Shown: positions 60,135-64,000 of the stretch, piece by piece
How the letters are laid out: the number at the start of each line of letters is the position of its first letter
Position numbering within the stretch: the stretch's first letter is position 1
From: Bacteroidota bacterium
Lineage (GTDB): Bacteria > Bacteroidota > Bacteroidia > Chitinophagales > Saprospiraceae
Length of the DNA: 64,000 nucleotides
Reading direction: 5' to 3'
Assembly: GCA_016124585.1 (NCBI GenBank)
Contig: WGNL01000019.1
Location: forward strand, 186,001 to 250,000
The notes under the pieces: model-generated
Database searches by the model: none
Seen by the model: only the letters and a program-made list of their open reading frames with translations
What the model was told of the DNA's origin: nothing
Program-made: the position numbers and the translations under genes

Positions 60135-62711
60135 TTACTCTGGTTCGAAACCGAGCACGATATTGAACGTGGCAAGGCTCGACAACTTGTTGGTAGTACT
60201 AAACTTATCGAAGCCGATACCGTAGTCGAAGCCAAGCACACCAAACATCGGCAGGAATACCCGAAGACCCGCACCTACCGAACGTTTCATATCGAATGGA
60301 TTGTAGTCACGGGCTTTTTTCCAAGCGTTGCTGCCCTGAGCAAACGTGTGCACATAAATGGTAGAACTTGGGTTCAAGGATAGCGGGTAGCGTAATTCTA
60401 GGGTGATTTTTTGGTAAAGCGGCGTGGCGTTGATGTCGCTCGTGCTGCCTTTGTATTGATTGTTTTCATAATCGCCAGGCTTGTAGCCCCGACTACTGAT
60501 TATTTCTGTGCCGGTGAAATACCCGAACTGCTGATTGTTCAGACCATCGCCTCCCAATTGGAAACGCTCGAAAGGTGCAATGCCGATGTCCTTGTTGTAG
60601 GTGCCGAGGAAGCCAAATTTAGCATCGGCTTTGATGACCAGCTTGCCCACCAAGGTCTGATACCATTCTGCGGACACTTTCCATTTGTGATATTCAAGGT
60701 ATTTGAAACGCTCACTTGGAGCTAGCTCGGCGTAGTCTTTTTTGCTAAAAAGTGAGTATGGCGGGGTAAGTTGCACGGAGACTTGCACCCGAGAGCCATC
60801 CTGCGGAAAGATAGGGTTGTTGATGGTAGTACGTGCAATGGTTTGGGTAATACTGAAGTTTCGGAAATTACCTTCAGATACGACTTCGCCTAAGTCAGTG
60901 CGGAAAAGGCCCCGGCTGCTGAACACATAATTCTGTAGCTTGATGACTTGTAGATTGAGTGCAGTGGAAGAAACAAAGTTGTCGTCCGGTTTTTTCAAAC
61001 GGGTACCGAGGCTGACAGTGACACCACCGTTGGTCAATTTGCCATAAAACTCGCTGTTACGATTGTAGCCGTTGGAGAGGATGGATACAAAGCCAGCCAC
61101 AGTGAGCGAGTTAGGTTTCTTTCCACCCAGCCAAGGCTCTGTGAACGAAACGTTGTATGACTGGAAGAAGCGTCCGTTGGTTTGTGCCCGAAGGGAAAGG
61201 CGTTGTCCATCACCCTGCGGGAGCGGGCTCCAAGTTTCTTTGTGGAATATATTACGAGCAGAAAAGTTGTTGAAGGCCACCCCGAGCGTACCGATGACAC
61301 CCCGGCCTTTGCCGCCCCAACCTGCCGAAAGCTCCAATTGGTCAGAGGGTTTTTCTTCCACTGTGTACTCAATGTCCACCGTGCCACGCTGTGGGTTCAC
61401 AGGCGTATTGATACCCAAATTTTCTGGATTGAAATAACCAAGGTTGATGATTTGGCGCTGCGAACGGATGATATCAGAACGGCTGAATTTTTCACCTGGC
61501 ACGGTGAATAGCTCCCGCCGAATGACGTGCTCGTTGGTGCGGTCATTGCCTTTGATGATGACCTTGTCAATGGTCGCTTGCGGCCCTTCAAAAATACGCA
61601 GTTCCAAGTCTATGGAGTCGCTGGCCACAGCTACTTCGATAGGTTCCACGTTGAAAAACAAATAACCATTGTCCATGTAGAGGGAGCTGACGTCCCTACC
61701 ATCTTGACTAAACCGCAGGCGGGTTTCAAGCATTTCAGCGTTGTAGACATCTCCTTTTTTGATGCCCAACACATTGTCCAAATCTTTGGTCGCATAGATG
61801 GAGTTCCCTTTCCAGATGATGTTGCGGAAGTAGTAGCGGTTGCCTTCGGCAATGTCGAGGTGAATGCGCAGGTTGCCCTTTGTTCCGTCTTTTTTAGTAA
61901 CCCTCCAGATACTGTCTGCCACAATCTGTGCATCTCGAAAGCCCACTTTGTTATAGTAGGTGATGATTTTTTTCTTATCGCCTTCGTATTCTGCACGGAT
62001 AAGTTTAGAACCTGCGAAGAGGCGTTTTTTGCGTCGGGTTTCCTTCATCAAATTGCGCAACTTGCGATCCTTCACGTTGGTATTTCCCGAAAAAGTGATG
62101 TCGTCAATTTTAACCTTAGCCCCTTTGTCGATGTTGAAAACCAACTTCACAGAGTTGATGCGGGAAGTATCCGGCAATTCGTCCACTTTCACTTTCACAT
62201 CGTAGTAGCCTTTGTCAATGTAATATTGCTCAATCCCAAAAGCCGCACTTGCCTTGATGGCTTCGGTGACAATTCCACCTTTGATGAGGTATTTGTTGAC
62301 TTCCTCGTTAAGGTCGTCGTGGTTTCCTTTTTTTACGCCTTTGTAGGAGTGGGTGGTTAGGCGTGGGCGCTCCACTACTGAGATTTCCAAGAAAATCACA
62401 TCTCCAATTGTTTTTTCCTTGAAAATTTGGACATCAGTGAAAAGGCTCAATTTGTAGAGCGCTTTGATGGCCCTCGGAATATCGCCACCTGGGATTCTGA
62501 TCCGGTCGCCCACTCGAAACCCAGCGATAGAAATGATGGCAGTAGGATCACTAAAATTGGCTCCAGTTACACGTACACCGCCAATTTCATAATCCTTGGC
62601 TTTTGAATAGTCCATTACCGGAGGCAAGGTGTCGGTGCTGCTTTGCGCAATAATATTGCCCGTAAAAATGAGTGCAAATAATAGAAGTAGAAAACCTGAT
62701 ATTTTTTTCAT
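60135..62711 (-). CDS. bamA: Outer-membrane protein assembly factor BamA
   Basis: The 858-residue Omp85 protein has a signal peptide (ISGFLLLLFALIFTGNIIAQ). Five POTRA domains span about 40-440 (ISIAGFRVGDRIRIPGGDIPRAIKALYK, shown as GFRVGDRIRIPG and RAIKALYKL; GFRDAQIVADSIW; VIIKGNDRTNEHVIRREL). The C-terminal 16-strand barrel runs from about 450 with LSAGWGGKGRGVIGTLG and ends in FNIVLGFEPE. It inserts beta-barrel proteins into the outer membrane. The last barrel residue is not the usual Phe. It is on the same strand as uppS, which is 191 bp upstream. The gap shows no gene. Confidence 0.95.
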   Translation of the reverse strand: MKKISGFLLLLFALIFTGNIIAQSSTDTLPPVMDYSKAKDYEIGGVRVTGANFSDPTAIISIAGFRVGDRIRIPGGDIPRAIKALYKLSLFTDVQIFKEKTIGDVIFLEISVVERPRLTTHSYKGVKKGNHDDLNEEVNKYLIKGGIVTEAIKASAAFGIEQYYIDKGYYDVKVKVDELPDTSRINSVKLVFNIDKGAKVKIDDITFSGNTNVKDRKLRNLMKETRRKKRLFAGSKLIRAEYEGDKKKIITYYNKVGFRDAQIVADSIWRVTKKDGTKGNLRIHLDIAEGNRYYFRNIIWKGNSIYATKDLDNVLGIKKGDVYNAEMLETRLRFSQDGRDVSSLYMDNGYLFFNVEPIEVAVASDSIDLELRIFEGPQATIDKVIIKGNDRTNEHVIRRELFTVPGEKFSRSDIIRSQRQIINLGYFNPENLGINTPVNPQRGTVDIEYTVEEKPSDQLELSAGWGGKGRGVIGTLGVAFNNFSARNIFHKETWSPLPQGDGQRLSLRAQTNGRFFQSYNVSFTEPWLGGKKPNSLTVAGFVSILSNGYNRNSEFYGKLTNGGVTVSLGTRLKKPDDNFVSSTALNLQVIKLQNYVFSSRGLFRTDLGEVVSEGNFRNFSITQTIARTTINNPIFPQDGSRVQVSVQLTPPYSLFSKKDYAELAPSERFKYLEYHKWKVSAEWYQTLVGKLVIKADAKFGFLGTYNKDIGIAPFERFQLGGDGLNNQQFGYFTGTEIISSRGYKPGDYENNQYKGSTSDINATPLYQKITLELRYPLSLNPSSTIYVHTFAQGSNAWKKARDYNPFDMKRSVGAGLRVFLPMFGVLGFDYGIGFDKFSTTNKLSSLATFNIVLGFEPE

Positions 62712-62902
62712 GCAAAAGGGTATGCTTTTTCAAAAGGATTGCAAAGAAACGCAGCTTTGCTTAAACTCTTGTAGTTGGTGCGATAAAATGTCCCATGCGA
62801 TAGGAAGGTGCGATTAGAACGGGCGGAGGTTGTATTCATATTGGCAGTTAGTCAGTTGGCAGGGTGAAGTCAGGGTCTGTTGGTAAGATATTCACTGAAA
62901 GC

Positions 62903-63643
62903 CTACAAAAGCTGTTCACTGGTTTTGCCAAAACGGCGCTCTCTATTCTGGAAATCAATGATGGCTTGGTAAAGATGCTCCCTTCGGAAATCAGGCCAGA
63001 GTGTAGGTGTGAAATACAGCTCTGCGTAAGCAATTTGCCAAAGCAAAAAATTGCTGATCCGATTTTCCCCACTAGTTCGGATGAGCAGTTCTGGATCAGG
63101 TATTCCACTGGTGGAAAGCGCATTAGCGAAAGCGTCTTCGTCAATGGCTGTCGCTTCAATTTCCCCAGACTTTGTGGCCAATGCAAGCTTTCTGGCAGCT
63201 TCTACAATTTCCCATTTGGCACTGTAATTCAAGGCTAAAACCAGTGTCATACGGGTATTCCCGCTGGTATTCTCCATTGCTTGTAGCAAGGTATTCCGGC
63301 TTTTTTCAGGCAATCGGCTGATGTCCCCAATGGCACGAAGGCGCACCCCATTCTCATTCAAGGTATTGATTTCATTCTTGATGGTTTCCACCAAAAGGGT
63401 CATCAAGGCATTGACTTCTGACTCTGGCCGCTTCCAATTTTCTGTGGAGAATGCGTAGAGCGTCAGGTATTCCACACCAAGTTCAGTGCATGCCTCGGTT
63501 GTTTCCCGCACTGCCTTCACGCCATTGCGATGTCCAAAAACCCGTGCCATGCCTTGTTCTTTCGCCCAGCGACCATTACCATCCATGATGACGGCGATGT
63601 GCCTAGGCAGTTTTTCCAAATTTATTTTTGACTTTAAATCCAT
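62903..63643 (-). CDS. uppS: Undecaprenyl diphosphate synthase
   Basis: The 246-residue cis-prenyltransferase makes C55-PP, the lipid carrier for peptidoglycan and surface polysaccharide. Hallmarks are AVIMDGNGRWAKEQG near residue 17 (catalytic Asp), FGHRNGVKAVRE, LTLYAFSTENWKRP and the C-terminal RTSGENRISNFLLWQ region. Length is normal. It is located upstream of bamA in the same direction, an arrangement common in bacteria. It also sits beside the start of a WecA/MraY-type transferase that would use its product. Confidence 0.95.
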   Translation of the reverse strand: MDLKSKINLEKLPRHIAVIMDGNGRWAKEQGMARVFGHRNGVKAVRETTEACTELGVEYLTLYAFSTENWKRPESEVNALMTLLVETIKNEINTLNENGVRLRAIGDISRLPEKSRNTLLQAMENTSGNTRMTLVLALNYSAKWEIVEAARKLALATKSGEIEATAIDEDAFANALSTSGIPDPELLIRTSGENRISNFLLWQIAYAELYFTPTLWPDFRREHLYQAIIDFQNRERRFGKTSEQLL

Positions 63644-63816
63644 GGTTGGATATACCGGCTAACTATTTTTGGAGGGCAAAATTAAGAAAAGCTAGCAGTT
63701 GAACGGTTCGATTTTGCCGACAAGGTGACTAGCCGTCTGGCAATTGAAGAAATATAATATTGTTGAACTTACTATTAAATCTACTTATCTTAGATTTTAT
63801 AGGTACGTTTTTATCC

Positions 63817-63824
63817 TATATTTG
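63817..63824 (+). promoter_or_regulatory. Candidate -7 element of the WecA-like gene
   Basis: TATATTTG matches TAnnTTTG, 34 bp before the ATG at 63858. No clear TTG lies 17-23 bp upstream. Confidence 0.5.
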
Positions 63825-63857
63825 CAAAGGTTTCTCACTAAAACCAAAACACCCAAC

Positions 63858-64000
63858 ATGTACGATTACGATGTCATTATCAGTTTCATCACAGCTTTTA
63901 CGCTGACTTACTTTGTGATTCCACCAGTTATTCGAGTGGCAGTCGCAAAAAAATTGTACGATGAGCCGGGTGAGCGGCGAAGTCATGTGATTAGTACTCC
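63858..64000 (+). CDS. WecA/MraY-family glycosyl-phosphate transferase, partial
   Basis: Only the first 47 codons are present. The peptide MYDYDVIISFITAFTLTYFV begins a membrane helix, followed by IPPVIRVAVAKKLYDEPGERRSHVIST. The DEPGERRSH segment is the conserved first cytosolic loop of undecaprenyl-phosphate GlcNAc-1-phosphate transferases (DxPxxRKxH). It would start O-antigen or capsule assembly on the carrier lipid made by UppS. The gene continues beyond the window. Confidence 0.85.
   Translation, partial: MYDYDVIISFITAFTLTYFVIPPVIRVAVAKKLYDEPGERRSHVIST

Overview
The window looks like chromosomal DNA of a Bacteroidota bacterium, most likely of the Saprospiria/Chitinophagia type. Evidence for this: several proteins end in type IX secretion (T9SS) sorting tails; promoters fit the Bacteroidota pattern (-33 TTG, -7 TAnnTTTG or CAnnTTTG); there are propeller-sensor kinases fused to AraC-type output, a LytS/LytTR pair, a fused formiminotransferase-cyclodeaminase, a ferredoxin-free KorAB, and many SPII lipoproteins. 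I see no tRNA, rRNA, CRISPR array, integrase or transposase. The genus assignment is inference.

Layout. 1-3.6 kb: korB and korA (2-oxoacid:ferredoxin oxidoreductase) and a small membrane protein, all on the minus strand. 3.8-6.4 kb: formiminotransferase-cyclodeaminase and an M15 peptidase. 6.5-6.7 kb: a T9SS-tail remnant. 7-11.4 kb: a likely operon of sugar-phosphate isomerase-like protein, PQQ/cytochrome c dehydrogenase and FG-GAP protein. 11.6-15.5 kb: a one-protein hybrid two-component system. 15.5-31 kb: a surface-protein island. It has two tandem copies of a cassette (S74 tail-fibre-like protein followed by a T9SS-sorted protein); the second T9SS gene has collapsed to a remnant. A third copy carries only the T9SS gene (29350-30876). 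Between them lie a TPR sensor kinase, a NarL-type regulator and a 1724-residue secreted protein with PI-PLC-like and HYR domains. The three cassette promoters share 22-bp-spaced tandem boxes.

31-34 kb: a lipoprotein with a propeller and a PKD/T9SS protein. 34.4-40.6 kb: a cluster of unrecognised small membrane proteins, lipoproteins and two paralogous cytosolic proteins. 40.7-45.5 kb: a bacterial GRAS-family protein and a PLP aminotransferase, each preceded by the same 39-bp element and promoter. An outer-membrane-like protein and a lipoprotein lie between them. 45.6-47 kb: membrane proteins. 47.1-51.5 kb: LytS-type propeller kinase, LytTR regulator and globin. 51.5-57.8 kb: NTF2-like protein, SLC13/TrkA_C permease, GH20 hexosaminidase and a DUF2279 protein. 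58-64 kb: DksA-like protein, geranylgeranyl-reductase-family flavoprotein, BamA, UppS and the start of a WecA/MraY-family transferase (envelope biogenesis).

The strongest candidates for undescribed biology are the GRAS/aminotransferase pair with its shared promoter module, and the duplicated S74/T9SS cassette with its tandem-box promoters. The 34-40 kb cluster of unknown genes is third. Intergenic palindromic repeats of several kinds are scattered throughout, and two palindromic sequences sit inside the hybrid kinase gene.
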